The position numbers and the translations under genes are program-made. Shown here piece after piece: positions 16,522 through 24,136 of a stretch of 37,246 nt of DNA; within the stretch, counting starts at the first letter, position 1, and the number at the start of each line of letters is the position of its first letter. The stretch comes from Opitutaceae bacterium (GTDB lineage Bacteria; Verrucomicrobiota; Verrucomicrobiia; Opitutales; Opitutaceae): assembly GCA_025360455.1 (NCBI GenBank), contig JANYCF010000103.1, positions 1 through 37,246 on the forward strand. Direction: 5' to 3'. Below the pieces are notes generated by a model, which ran no database searches, had not been told where the DNA came from, and worked only from the letters and a program-made list of their open reading frames with translations.

Positions 16522-16553
16522 AAAGCAGGAGCGGGTAATTCCGCTCCTGCTTT
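16522..16553. terminator. strong intergenic hairpin downstream of csbD copy 1
   Basis: AAAGCAGGAGCGG (16522-16534) pairs perfectly with CCGCTCCTGCTTT (16541-16553), a 13-bp stem with a 6-base loop. It lies just after the stop of the minus-strand csbD gene and fits a rho-independent terminator, with the T-run forming part of the stem. Confidence 0.7.
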
Positions 16554-16563
16554 AAGTCTTTCC

Positions 16564-16770
16564 TTAATTGCAGTCGCAGTCGGCGTTGCATTCCTTGATG
16601 GCTTTTTCGATCGCCTCCCGGGTTTCTCCGGTGCGTTTTTGTATGCGGCCGATCAGCTCGTTGTCTCGGCCTTCAGAATATTGTAGGTCGTTATCGGTGA
16701 GCTTGGCCCACTTCTGTTTCAGTTTTCCTTTGGTGATGTTCCAGTCGCCTTTGATTTCTAGGGTGGTCAT
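16564..16770 (-). CDS. CsbD-family stress protein, copy 1
   Basis: The protein has 68 residues. It carries the CsbD core: IKGDWNITKGKLKQKWAKLTDNDL followed by EGRDNELIGRIQKRTGETREAIEKAI. Its C-terminus is Cys-rich (ECNADCDCN). CsbD proteins are small, hydrophilic and strongly induced by general stress in many bacteria; their biochemical role is unknown. A second copy is at 20740. A version of the shared promoter element (site E) lies about 80 bases upstream. Confidence 0.92.
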   Translation of the reverse strand: MTTLEIKGDWNITKGKLKQKWAKLTDNDLQYSEGRDNELIGRIQKRTGETREAIEKAIKECNADCDCN

Positions 16771-17155
16771 GATATTTTGATTTGTTTTTTGTGTTTATTA
16801 TTCGTCGCCGGAGTGGCGGCAAAAGTGAGGTCTTGGCCCGGGATGGACGAATATTACTATCGGACAGCGCTTTTTTCTATGGGGCAAAAACCGGCAGTAA
16901 ATTTATCCGGTCTGTCGGCTCCGGCTATAACCGGTGGACCCAGAATCCTCGCTCCTTTTTCAGGCCGAGGCCAAGAGGAGTGATCTGGCTCAGGCGGTTG
17001 AAGCGATTTGTTTTCATATTATTATTTAAACAGCCGGAAGGATTGCGGGTTTCTCAGCTTGCTGAGGGCGATGTCAGCACGGAGAAAGTTTTGCGTGGTG
17101 CGTGCATGGTGCGGAGGAGCGGAGCTTGCTTTTGTTTAGGCGGGGATGAAGTCGA
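16771..17155. other. intergenic region upstream of csbD copy 1
   Basis: No convincing gene is present. The stretch contains promoter-like site E and, at its right end, the alternative-frame tail discussed with the orphan ORF at 17156-17365. Confidence 0.5.
16850..16888 (-). promoter_or_regulatory. weaker stress-type promoter element, site E
   Basis: On the minus strand TTTGCCCCATAG (16888-16877) is followed 16 bases later by ATAGTAATATT (16860-16850). The CCCCATAG core is exact, but the flank and the second block deviate. It is placed correctly for csbD copy 1. Confidence 0.4.
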
Positions 17156-17365
17156 TCAGACGGACGATGCGGGCGAAGACGTGGGGCGCGTCCTCCGGCT
17201 GTATTGGGCAGGTTCCAGCGCATCAGCGGAGTCGAGACCGCGGCGGAGAAGAGCTTCATCCTCTGAAATATTCTTCGGTTCAATCAAGTCGGACCGGAGC
17301 ATGCCGGCGGCAAGATGTTGGTGGCGAGTGGGGAGCTGGTCTTCGTCAATGCTGGAAGTTTTCAT
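17156..17365 (-). CDS. orphan small ORF behind promoter site D (possibly frameshifted)
   Basis: A 69-codon frame starts MKTSSIDEDQLPTRHQHLAA and continues LRSDLIEPKNISEDEALLRRGLDSADALE before becoming Ser/Arg/Pro-rich. I recognise no family. It lies about 90 bases downstream of an excellent promoter-like element (17460-17500), the main reason to believe it. Near 17210 another frame reads PIQPEDAPHVFARIVRLIDFIPA to a stop at 17136-17138, which looks more protein-like than the end of this frame. One frameshift would join the two into a gene ending at 17136. It could be a sequencing error, a decayed gene or coincidence. Confidence 0.35.
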   Translation of the reverse strand: MKTSSIDEDQLPTRHQHLAAGMLRSDLIEPKNISEDEALLRRGLDSADALEPAQYSRRTRPTSSPASSV

Positions 17366-17459
17366 CGTGCAGGCGGGTGAGGCGGACCGATGTTTTGGGA
17401 ACATCTAATGAAGCCTCGCATTCCCCCCGCAGGACAGGGAATTGAACTGAGGCTACAGT

Positions 17460-17500
17460 GAGAATATAGTCTGCAATCCCAATGGCCGCTATGGGGTGTT
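17460..17500 (-). promoter_or_regulatory. stress-type promoter element, site D
   Basis: On the minus strand AACACCCCATAG (17500-17489), a 19-base spacer and CTATATTCTC (17469-17460) give one of the best matches to the shared element. It points at the orphan ORF at 17365. Confidence 0.55.
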
Positions 17501-17633
17501 TAGATTATATAGACGTCCCACAGTTGTGCGGCCAGCTTTTGTACCGGTGGTGACAGCCGGTGCCGCAGACGGAGAAATCTTTCATGCCCAACGTATGTCT
17601 GGGCGGCGTTGTTCGTTGGCGGCCTGCGGTGCT

Positions 17634-19340
17634 TCAGCGGGAATTTTTCTTTCGGCTCTTGTAATCAGAAACAAAAATACTGATGACCAGCCAGAAACCA
17701 CCGGTGGCGGCTGCGAAAAAACAAAGAATGGCCAGTCCGGGATAGCCGAAGAGTTGAAAGGTGGTCGCCACACGCATCAGCAGGGCCGCGCCCACAATCA
17801 GGCCGGCCAGCACTACGCCCATGGTAATGCGGTTCGCGATTTTCTGCATACCGTCGAGCACCATCTTCGCGTCGGTGGCCTTCACTTTCACCTCCAGCTC
17901 GGAGTTGGTGACCGCATCCATGATGCGGTTGAGCCGCGCCGGGAGTCCCGACGTGAAATCCTTCACTTCAAGCAGCGAGCTGTAAATGTTGCCTTGGGTG
18001 AGATCTTGGCGGATGCGCCGGGACATCAGCTCCGCGACATTGCGGCGGATGGAGGCATTGGGATCAAACTCCGGATCCAAAATCCGGCCAACTTCATCCA
18101 ATTGGAGCATGGTTTTCCCGAGCAGCACGAGTTCACTGGGCACGATGAGGCCGTTCGCCTGAGCGATGCTGCTCACTTCGAGCAGGGAGCGCCCGACATT
18201 AAGCTGCTCCAATCCCTGGTCCCGTCGCAGCGCCACCAACTGCGTGATGCGCCGGCGAAATTCGGCCATGGCAAATTCCTCGAGTTTCTCGCTCATGCAG
18301 ATGGCGGTTTCTGCGGCCGCTTCGCCGTTTCCCTCGCTGACGGCCAGCAGTATCTTCAGCAGATTTTCCTGCATGGCCGGTGCGGTATGCCCCACCATAC
18401 CGAGATCGATCAGGGCAATGCGCCCGTCGTCGGTAATGAAGACATTCCCGGGGTGAGGGTCCGCATGAAACAATCCATCCACGAGCACCTGTTTCAGATA
18501 GGCTTGGAACAGTTCCTCCGCCAGCGGCGCGCCTTTCAGTTCGAGCCGGGCGACGGGGCCGAGCGTGGTGATTTTCTGCCCTTGCACCTCCTCCATCGTC
18601 AGGATCGACCGCGTATAATAATCGGGCACCGGTTGCGGCACCTGGAGGAGTTTAAATTCCTGGAGATTTTTTCCGAGCGCGATCAGATTGTGCGCCTCGC
18701 GTTCGTAGTTGAGCTCCTGCTGGATCGTCAGACGAAATTCCTGCAGGATGACCAGAAAACGATGGCGGCGACCTACGGCGGTGTGGCCGTCGAGGAACGT
18801 GGCAATTTGTTCCAGCACCTCGAAGTCCTCGGCAATTTGCTGGCGGATGTTGGGACGTTGTACCTTCACGACGACCGCCCGGCCATCGCGCAACGCAGCG
18901 CGATGTACCTGGCCGAGCGAGGCTGCGGCCACCGGCTCGCTCTCGAACCGGGAAAACGCTTTGGAAATCCTGACGCCCAGTTCGGTCATCACGATCTGCT
19001 CCACCTCAGCGTAGGGGAAGGGCTTTACCTTGTCCTGCAGCCGGGCGAGCGCTTTCAAATAAGCGTCCGGGAGCAGATCCGGTCGTCCGGCGAGCACCTG
19101 TCCCAGTTTGACGTAGGTCGGTCCCATTGCTTCCAGATCATCCGCCAGTTGTTCGGGTGAAACCGGGTCAGCTCTCGAAGCGGCGGCGTCTTGTTTCGGC
19201 CGACCGTCGGCGGGCGGATTTTTGTCGAGGCCGAAACCCTCTTCAGTGCTCAGGTGTTGGGCGAGGTCGGAGCGGCCGTACTTCCAGAGAAGAGCGGCAA
19301 TTTGACGGTAACGTTTAAAATGGGTGGCGGAAAATTTCAT
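17634..19340 (-). CDS. ABC1/UbiB-family atypical kinase (AarF-like)
   Basis: The protein has 568 residues from the ATG at 19340 (MKFSATHFKRYRQIAALLWKYG), preferred over an in-frame extension to 19403 because it gives the usual family N-terminus. Family motifs are the KxGQ motif in GPTYVKLGQVLAGRPDLLP, the Ala-rich nucleotide loop VAAASLGQVHRA, the invariant Lys in VVVKVQRP, DGLFHADPHPGNVF and ALIDLGMVG. Two C-terminal transmembrane helices follow (about 505-528 and 533-555). UbiB/ADCK proteins are membrane-associated ATPases that support quinone biosynthesis and lipid homeostasis. No ubiquinone or menaquinone gene is nearby, so pathway assignment stays open. Confidence 0.93.
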   Translation of the reverse strand: MKFSATHFKRYRQIAALLWKYGRSDLAQHLSTEEGFGLDKNPPADGRPKQDAAASRADPVSPEQLADDLEAMGPTYVKLGQVLAGRPDLLPDAYLKALARLQDKVKPFPYAEVEQIVMTELGVRISKAFSRFESEPVAAASLGQVHRAALRDGRAVVVKVQRPNIRQQIAEDFEVLEQIATFLDGHTAVGRRHRFLVILQEFRLTIQQELNYEREAHNLIALGKNLQEFKLLQVPQPVPDYYTRSILTMEEVQGQKITTLGPVARLELKGAPLAEELFQAYLKQVLVDGLFHADPHPGNVFITDDGRIALIDLGMVGHTAPAMQENLLKILLAVSEGNGEAAAETAICMSEKLEEFAMAEFRRRITQLVALRRDQGLEQLNVGRSLLEVSSIAQANGLIVPSELVLLGKTMLQLDEVGRILDPEFDPNASIRRNVAELMSRRIRQDLTQGNIYSSLLEVKDFTSGLPARLNRIMDAVTNSELEVKVKATDAKMVLDGMQKIANRITMGVVLAGLIVGAALLMRVATTFQLFGYPGLAILCFFAAATGGFWLVISIFVSDYKSRKKNSR

Positions 19341-19537
19341 GAGCAGGATGCCGCTGCGGCTTGTGTAAGACACAAGGCAGACAGTCGGCATGCTTAATGA
19401 CACTTAATTTGATCCGTGGTCCCCCGCGAGCAGCTGATTTTAAAATAAGAGCACGAAGTTACCCTTTAACAAGGAACCCTCTATCCTGTTTGCCTTTCCT
19501 ATCCACCGGGTGCGTTCACTGTGCCCATCCAACCTAT

Positions 19538-19858
19538 ATGTTCAAAGCCGCCAAAGATGTTCTCGCCAGCCGGGGTGCTCAGACCTGGGCCAATAATCTT
19601 ATCGCCCGCTACGGCAGGGTGGAGGATTTGAAGATCGATTCCCGTCTGAAAACGATGGAAGCCACCTGTTTTCTCGAGGGGGAAGCCACGCCCATCACGA
19701 TCAAGGTGGAAAACTATGTGGTGGAAACGGAGAGCGCTAAAACATACATCCGTGCGACCAACTTCACCTGCACGCGGCCTTGGTTGCAAAAAGTGCTGAC
19801 GGACTTTGGTCCGCAGAAAAAGATCGAGCTGCCACCTTGGGCCGCCCCCCTATTGTGA
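19538..19858 (+). CDS. hypothetical cytoplasmic protein
   Basis: The protein has 106 residues from the ATG at 19538, which starts at a natural helix (MFKAAKDVLASRGAQTWANNLIARYGRVEDLKID). A beta-rich body follows (LKTMEATCFLEGEATPITIKVENYVVETESAKTYIRATNFTCTRPW). No family is recognised. The frame is open upstream to 19361 in unremarkable sequence. It has no signal peptide or membrane helix, and is divergent from the UbiB-like gene. Confidence 0.6.
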   Translation: MFKAAKDVLASRGAQTWANNLIARYGRVEDLKIDSRLKTMEATCFLEGEATPITIKVENYVVETESAKTYIRATNFTCTRPWLQKVLTDFGPQKKIELPPWAAPLL

Positions 19859-19900
19859 GCGTGCTGGCAGCGGAGATTTGTTAATCATCCGCAGCTTGGG

Positions 19901-20056
19901 TCAGGCTGCTTCGCGAAGGTCAGCCCGCGCATCATCCGGATTTTTCTGATCAAAGCCGGGACCTTCTTCCAGCCAGGCATGCTCATAGTCGCAGGCTTCG
20001 CACAGGACGCTGAGTTCTTCCCACAATCTGTCTTTAATCTGACGGAGGGCGTTCAT
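19901..20056 (-). CDS. small acidic orphan protein
   Basis: This 51-residue frame starts MNALRQIKDRLWEELSVLCE. It is acidic and helix-prone and contains CEACDYEH, a possible metal-binding or redox pair. The frame extends back to 20182, but that upstream part includes promoter-like site F, so the start at 20056 is preferred, giving a leader of about 90 bases. No family is recognised. Confidence 0.45.
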   Translation of the reverse strand: MNALRQIKDRLWEELSVLCEACDYEHAWLEEGPGFDQKNPDDARADLREAA

Positions 20057-20150
20057 GGAATCGTAGGGTTGAAGTTGAACCGATGGCACAAACCGGCCGA
20101 CGGGCCAGCTGCTCCATGGAGAATACGAATGGTTTTCATCGGAAGAGAAG

Positions 20151-20191
20151 GGGAGGATAGTCGATTCCGATTTTGGCTGCAATGGGGCAGG
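20151..20191 (-). promoter_or_regulatory. stress-type promoter element, site F
   Basis: On the minus strand the block CCCCATTG (20187-20180) is followed after 19 bases by CTATCCTCCC (20160-20151). The core deviates by one base from CCCCATRG and the AAC flank is missing. It faces the 51-aa ORF ending at 19901. Confidence 0.4.
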
Positions 20192-20224
20192 GACCTACCG
20201 GTCGATCGGTCGGATCGGTCGGGT

Positions 20225-20263
20225 TTTGCCCTATGGCGGAGACCGGACTTTGCCTGTATTTTG
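20225..20263 (+). promoter_or_regulatory. weaker stress-type promoter element, site G
   Basis: CCCTATGG (20229-20236) differs from CCCCATGG at one position. It is followed after 17 bases by CTGTATTTTG (20254-20263). It lies about 45 bases before the 42-aa peptide gene and back-to-back with site F. Confidence 0.35.
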
Positions 20264-20306
20264 AGCACGTTCCTACTCATCATAAACCTTCCCTCTCTTA
20301 ATTCCC

Positions 20307-20435
20307 ATGAATGATCTCGCTCTCCTTGCCCTCCCCCTTGCCGCTGCCGGCTATTCGCTGGTTTACATGATTTTTGGCGGCGGCCTCTTTGGGGCCGTCG
20401 TTATTTTCATCGTCGCCAAGCTGCTGGGAAAATAA
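20307..20435 (+). CDS. 42-aa hydrophobic peptide, paralogue 1
   Basis: The frame reads MNDLALLALPLAAAGYSLVY, then a Gly-rich turn (FGGGLFGA) and VVIFIVAKLLGK. One long or two short membrane helices with a basic C-terminus are likely. It is clearly homologous to the 41-aa peptide encoded at 25173-25298 on the other strand: the same ALLALPLAAAGYS start, FGGG turn and IFIVAKLLGK end. Conservation between two diverged DNA copies argues strongly that both are translated. No named family is recognised. A promoter-like element (site G) precedes it. Confidence 0.75.
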   Translation: MNDLALLALPLAAAGYSLVYMIFGGGLFGAVVIFIVAKLLGK

Positions 20436-20739
20436 AAAATAAGCGGCGCGAATCCACGCGCGGATGCTGCTGCGCCACGTCCAGCAGGCTGATCTGCCCG
20501 GGTAACGATTGCTGGCAGATTGTACCGCCGGCTTCCGCTATTCGGGCAAATTGCGCCGCCCAGAAGTCTTTGTTTGCAGCGCAGTTATTTTTAAGGCCAA
20601 GGCCATCAATCGCGGCTGTGACCGGCATGGAATTGGCGTGAACGTTGCGTCCTCCCGGGCCAAGACGCGGCCCATTTTGATGAACTGTCTGGTCTGTTAT
20701 TCCTCTTAACCGCTGTGCTCATCAAACCACAAAAATAAC
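20436..20739. other. intergenic stretch with possible decayed coding remnants
   Basis: On the minus strand two frames look partly protein-like: MGRVLAREDATFTPIP near 20670-20625, and a frame reading DFWAAQFARIAEAGGTICQQ near 20570-20510, separated by a frame change. No family is recognised. Promoter-like site H lies at the right end. Confidence 0.25.
20666..20705 (+). promoter_or_regulatory. weak stress-type promoter element, site H
   Basis: GCCCATTT (20670-20677) followed after 18 bases by GTTATTCCTC (20696-20705) is a degenerate version of the shared element. It is placed about 35 bases before csbD copy 2. On its own it would not be called. Confidence 0.25.
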
Positions 20740-21012
20740 ATGAACATGAATACCATCAAAGGAAGCTGGAACTTGGCCAAAGGAAAATTGAAACAGAAAT
20801 ATGCGCAGCTCACGGATAACGATCTCATCTATCGAGAAGGCAAGGAAGACGAGCTGTTGGGCGGCATTCAGAAAAAAACGGGCCGTAGTCGCGCTGAAAT
20901 TGAAACATTTCTGGAAGAGGAATGCGGCTGCTATTCTGCCGATCCTGAAGAATTCAGCGCCGAGCAATTCGAACTGAGTGATGAACGGCGGGCCCGCCAC
21001 CGCGAAGATTGA
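20740..21012 (+). CDS. CsbD-family stress protein, copy 2
   Basis: The protein has 90 residues. The core IKGSWNLAKGKLKQKYAQLTDNDLIYREGKEDELLGGIQKKTGRSRAEIE is very close to copy 1 (16564-16770). An extra acidic C-terminal tail of about 25 residues follows (FSAEQFELSDERRARHRED) after a CGCYS motif. An alternative start is the ATG at 20746. Two CsbD genes within 5 kb, separated by other stress-linked small genes, support a stress cluster. Confidence 0.9.
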   Translation: MNMNTIKGSWNLAKGKLKQKYAQLTDNDLIYREGKEDELLGGIQKKTGRSRAEIETFLEEECGCYSADPEEFSAEQFELSDERRARHRED

Positions 21013-21170
21013 AAATTAATTCACCACGGCGTGCGTGGCGAAAACTTATCCACCAACACCATCAGTCTCTGGCGGAGAGAGGAGATTGAAATTGGGGGAC
21101 GTCAGCCGCAGAATTGTCAGCTATGGCAGGCAAATACTGTGATGGGAGAACCCGCCGGATTGTCCGGTAT

Positions 21171-21833
21171 TCAGGTTTTGGGCAAACCCTGCGGCCAGGC
21201 GGAACGCGGCCGGGTGAATCCTTTTTCCAGAGCATAACGGATCAACTCCGGCGAGGTGCGCAAATCCAGCTTGGCCATGAGCCGGCAGCGGTGATTACGA
21301 ACGGTCAGCTCGCTCAAGCCCACTTCGGCGGCAACTTCGCCGTTGGTGAGTCCGCGGCCAAAGAGGCCGAGCAGGCCCTGTTCGCGGGTGGACAGAATCT
21401 TGTCGAATGACGCGGGATTGTTGCGCAAGGAAAGATTCATTTCATGGACGGCGGGGGAAAGATAACGCTGACCTTTCAGCACCGTGTGGATCGCCTCGGC
21501 CAAGGCCTCCACGGTCTGTTCATTCTTGTCCACAAAGCCATGCAGCTTCGAGTGCATAGCCCGATGCAAGGTGTATTCATCGGTATAGCCGGAAATACCG
21601 ATGACTTTGCTGCTCCGTGCAGCGGCCATCAGATCATCCAGCACATCAAGCCCGTCGCGGTCCGGCAGCGCCAGATCAAGGATGATGATATCAGGTTGCC
21701 GGGCGCGGCATAATTCCAAGCCTGATCCGGCATTCCGAGCCCCCGAAACCATTGAGCCGGGTATGGCTTCGCCACAGGCTTTCACGAGCAGATCCCGCAT
21801 GAGCGCATGATCCTCAATGACGATAATTATCAC
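21171..21833 (-). CDS. NarL/FixJ-type response regulator
   Basis: The protein has 220 residues with a GTG start (GTGATAATTATC). The receiver domain (1-120) has the acidic pair in VIEDH, phospho-acceptor Asp in IIILDLALPDRDGLD, and Lys in GFVDKNEQ. The LuxR-type helix-turn-helix (about 145-205) reads LSTREQGLLGLFGRGLTNGEVAAEVGLSELTVRNHRCRLMAKLDLRTSPELIRYAL. It is a phosphorylation-dependent DNA-binding regulator; no cognate kinase is adjacent. It lies between csbD copy 2 and the GH13 operon and is transcribed alone. Confidence 0.92.
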   Translation of the reverse strand: MIIIVIEDHALMRDLLVKACGEAIPGSMVSGARNAGSGLELCRARQPDIIILDLALPDRDGLDVLDDLMAAARSSKVIGISGYTDEYTLHRAMHSKLHGFVDKNEQTVEALAEAIHTVLKGQRYLSPAVHEMNLSLRNNPASFDKILSTREQGLLGLFGRGLTNGEVAAEVGLSELTVRNHRCRLMAKLDLRTSPELIRYALEKGFTRPRSAWPQGLPKT

Positions 21834-21939
21834 AGTGACGCCACCCTAGGGCGCGCCAAAGGGATCGAGCAAGCACAGAGCCGGAGGCGAAATGATATTA
21901 ATGTCCGCTTCCGTCTGCCGTGGATGGTTGAGCTTAATT

Positions 21940-23856
21940 TCAGCACCGATTTTGTGAGAGGATCAGCGCTGAATAGGGGGCGAGGGCGACGGTAATAATG
22001 CGATGGGTGTAGCCATCATGCGGGTCGGGTTGGGCGTCGGTTGTGGCCGGTCCCTGATCCGCAAAATCGCCGGAATAAGCTGTGCTGTCAGTATTCAGTC
22101 GGACGCACCAAGTACCTCCCGTTGGTACACCGATGGTGTAATTATCCACGGGTTGGGCGGAAAAATTGATCACAATCATGACATCATCGCCCGCGCCGCC
22201 TTCACTCCACCGGCGGTAACCAAGAATTTTCTGAGCATGATTAACGTGGTTAATTTCCAAGTGCTGACCGCAAAGGCCGGCACTGTATCGGTTTCGATCG
22301 AGCCGCAGGTGGACGAGGTCACGATATAAGGCGTGTATGCCCGCATGTTCGCCCAGCTTGGCCCAATCAACGGGCACTTCGTCACGGAACCACCCGTCCT
22401 CAAGAAATTCCTGACCCTGAAATAGCATGGGGACACCGGGCGCGGTGAAGGTGAGCACGGCGCCGAGCACGGAACGTTTTCGGGCGGGATAACTGTCAGT
22501 GGTGCTTGGGTCGATTTCACTCGGCAGGCGGGCCTTGCCATTGGCGACTTCATCATGGGATTCCGAGTAGATGACCCGGCGGAACGCATCGTCCTCATAC
22601 CGGCAACGCAAGGCGGAGATCACCTGGTTGAGATCGCGCTGCTGGTCCTCGGCAGCCAGGAGACTGGCTCGAACAGGATGCACGAATGCACCGTCCCATT
22701 GCGCGCTGAAGCCGGCCCCGCCGCCGCCAGTATCCTTGACGATCCAGGTATCGTCCCGCAGATCCTCGGCGATCGTGATGAAGCCGGGCCGGGCCCGACG
22801 GAGTTCATTGTTGAGCCACTGACAGAGAGACCAGCCATCGTGGAGCGCGTCACCCGGATCGTGGGGCTTTCCGCTGCAACTGCGCACATAAACCGTCGCA
22901 TCCCAACGCAGGCCGTCGACGCCATAAAGGTTGAGCCACATCAGCGCATTGTCGCGGATATAGGAGCGGACCTCGCCGCGTCCATAGTCGGGCCGGCTCT
23001 CTCCCCACGGAGTGGAAGCACGCCAGTCATTATAGAAATAAATTCCACCGAGATTGTTTTCACTCCAGCCGTCAAATTGCCACAAGCTCAGATCACCGGG
23101 GCCGAAATGGTTATAAACCACATCAAGAATGACGGCGATTCCCTCGCGGTGGGCGGCATCAACGAAGGCCTTGAAACCTTCAGGGCCGCCATACGCAGTC
23201 TCGACGGCCCAGGGATGCGCAGGGTTGTAGCCCCATGAACGATCCCCGGCGAACTCAGCAATCGGCATGACTTCAATCGCATTGATTCCCAGGTCGCGCA
23301 GATAGGGGAGTTTGGCAATGGCCGACGCGAATGTGCCCGGTCCCTCGCCGGCGACGGCGTTGAAAGTGCCGATGTGCAGTTCATAGACTATCAGGCGATC
23401 AAGTGTCGGCGCCTTGAAGGGCGCGGCGGTTCTGGGCTGGGGTGCCCAGACGACACCGTTTCCGATGGAATTTGTGACTTTGATCGCCCGTGGGTCGACG
23501 CGCGTAAACTTTGCTTCTCCTCGCTGCAGCGCATAGCGGTATTCTTGACCTTCACGGGCGCTTGAAACGATTCCGGACCAAGTGCCATTTTCATTGCGCT
23601 CCAGCGGGTGGGCGCCGGCTTTCCAGGAATTGAACTCGCCGACCACACTCACTGTTTCGGCATTGGGCGCCCAAACACTGAAGGCCACTCCTTTGCCGCC
23701 GGCCAGGAGTGTCGCTCCGAGCGGATGTTCTTTTGTCGACGCCCGTGGCTTTTGCGCAACGGGCGCTGCGGTGCTTTCTTCGCGAGGTTGCTTGGGCGAA
23801 GTCAGGGGCGAAAGGACAGTCAAAGATGATTCCATAAAAGTGGCGTGGTTTGGCAT
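21940..23856 (-). CDS. GH13 alpha-glucan enzyme, branching-enzyme/trehalohydrolase-like
   Basis: The protein has 638 residues from the ATG at 23856, which overlaps the stop of the upstream mini-gene as TGATG; an ATG at 23835 is an alternative. A CBM48-type N-terminal domain (VAFSVWAPNAETVSVVGEFNSW) precedes a TIM-barrel with VILDVVYNHFGPG, the nucleophile in GLRWDATVYVR, the acid in ITIAEDLRDDTW and the third Asp in YSESHDEVANG. All three GH13 catalytic residues are present. The layout matches GlgB-like branching enzymes and, in part, malto-oligosyltrehalose trehalohydrolase; sequence alone does not separate them. It is the last gene of the YciE operon. Confidence 0.88.
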   Translation of the reverse strand: MPNHATFMESSLTVLSPLTSPKQPREESTAAPVAQKPRASTKEHPLGATLLAGGKGVAFSVWAPNAETVSVVGEFNSWKAGAHPLERNENGTWSGIVSSAREGQEYRYALQRGEAKFTRVDPRAIKVTNSIGNGVVWAPQPRTAAPFKAPTLDRLIVYELHIGTFNAVAGEGPGTFASAIAKLPYLRDLGINAIEVMPIAEFAGDRSWGYNPAHPWAVETAYGGPEGFKAFVDAAHREGIAVILDVVYNHFGPGDLSLWQFDGWSENNLGGIYFYNDWRASTPWGESRPDYGRGEVRSYIRDNALMWLNLYGVDGLRWDATVYVRSCSGKPHDPGDALHDGWSLCQWLNNELRRARPGFITIAEDLRDDTWIVKDTGGGGAGFSAQWDGAFVHPVRASLLAAEDQQRDLNQVISALRCRYEDDAFRRVIYSESHDEVANGKARLPSEIDPSTTDSYPARKRSVLGAVLTFTAPGVPMLFQGQEFLEDGWFRDEVPVDWAKLGEHAGIHALYRDLVHLRLDRNRYSAGLCGQHLEINHVNHAQKILGYRRWSEGGAGDDVMIVINFSAQPVDNYTIGVPTGGTWCVRLNTDSTAYSGDFADQGPATTDAQPDPHDGYTHRIITVALAPYSALILSQNRC

Positions 23857-24104
23857 CAGGCAACATGCCGGTAGTCGCCCAAATCGTTTTCTGTATGGAA
23901 GCGCGCGCGACAAGCGGGGCAAATCGAATGGGTCGCGACAAAACCTTGTTTCAGACACCACGCATCCGCTTCTTTTTTATCAGAGCACCACGCACAGACT
24001 CCGGCGAACGCCTCATCATTGATGAAAAGAATGGCGCGGGGTCGGTGGGCCGTGGGTGCAGGGCGAATGTGAGTGAGATTTCGCTTTTGCGTTATGGTTT
24101 TCAT
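23856..24104 (-). CDS. Cys-rich mini-protein with CxxC...CPxC motifs
   Basis: The protein has 82 residues. After a basic N-terminus it reads GVCAWCSDKKEADAWCLKQG, then THSICPACRARFH. Two CxxC pairs spaced about 22 residues apart suggest a zinc-ribbon-like site. The C-W-C plus (T)H-x-ICPxC pattern occurs as a C-terminal tag on various bacterial signalling proteins, here as a stand-alone protein. Its stop overlaps the GH13 start as TGATG, indicating translational coupling. The function is unknown. Confidence 0.65.
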   Translation of the reverse strand: MKTITQKRNLTHIRPAPTAHRPRAILFINDEAFAGVCAWCSDKKEADAWCLKQGFVATHSICPACRARFHTENDLGDYRHVA

Positions 24105-24136
24105 AAAAAGGCAAGGTGATGAGCGGGCTGAGCAGT

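Noticed and set aside
17496-19160. Long 554-codon plus-strand frame
   Set aside because: It is antisense to the UbiB-like gene, whose motifs are complete; the plus-strand reading has no family resemblance.
20199-20223. Three short CGGTCG tandem units
   Set aside because: Only 25 bases, imperfect, and between two promoter-like elements; no distinct function can be argued.
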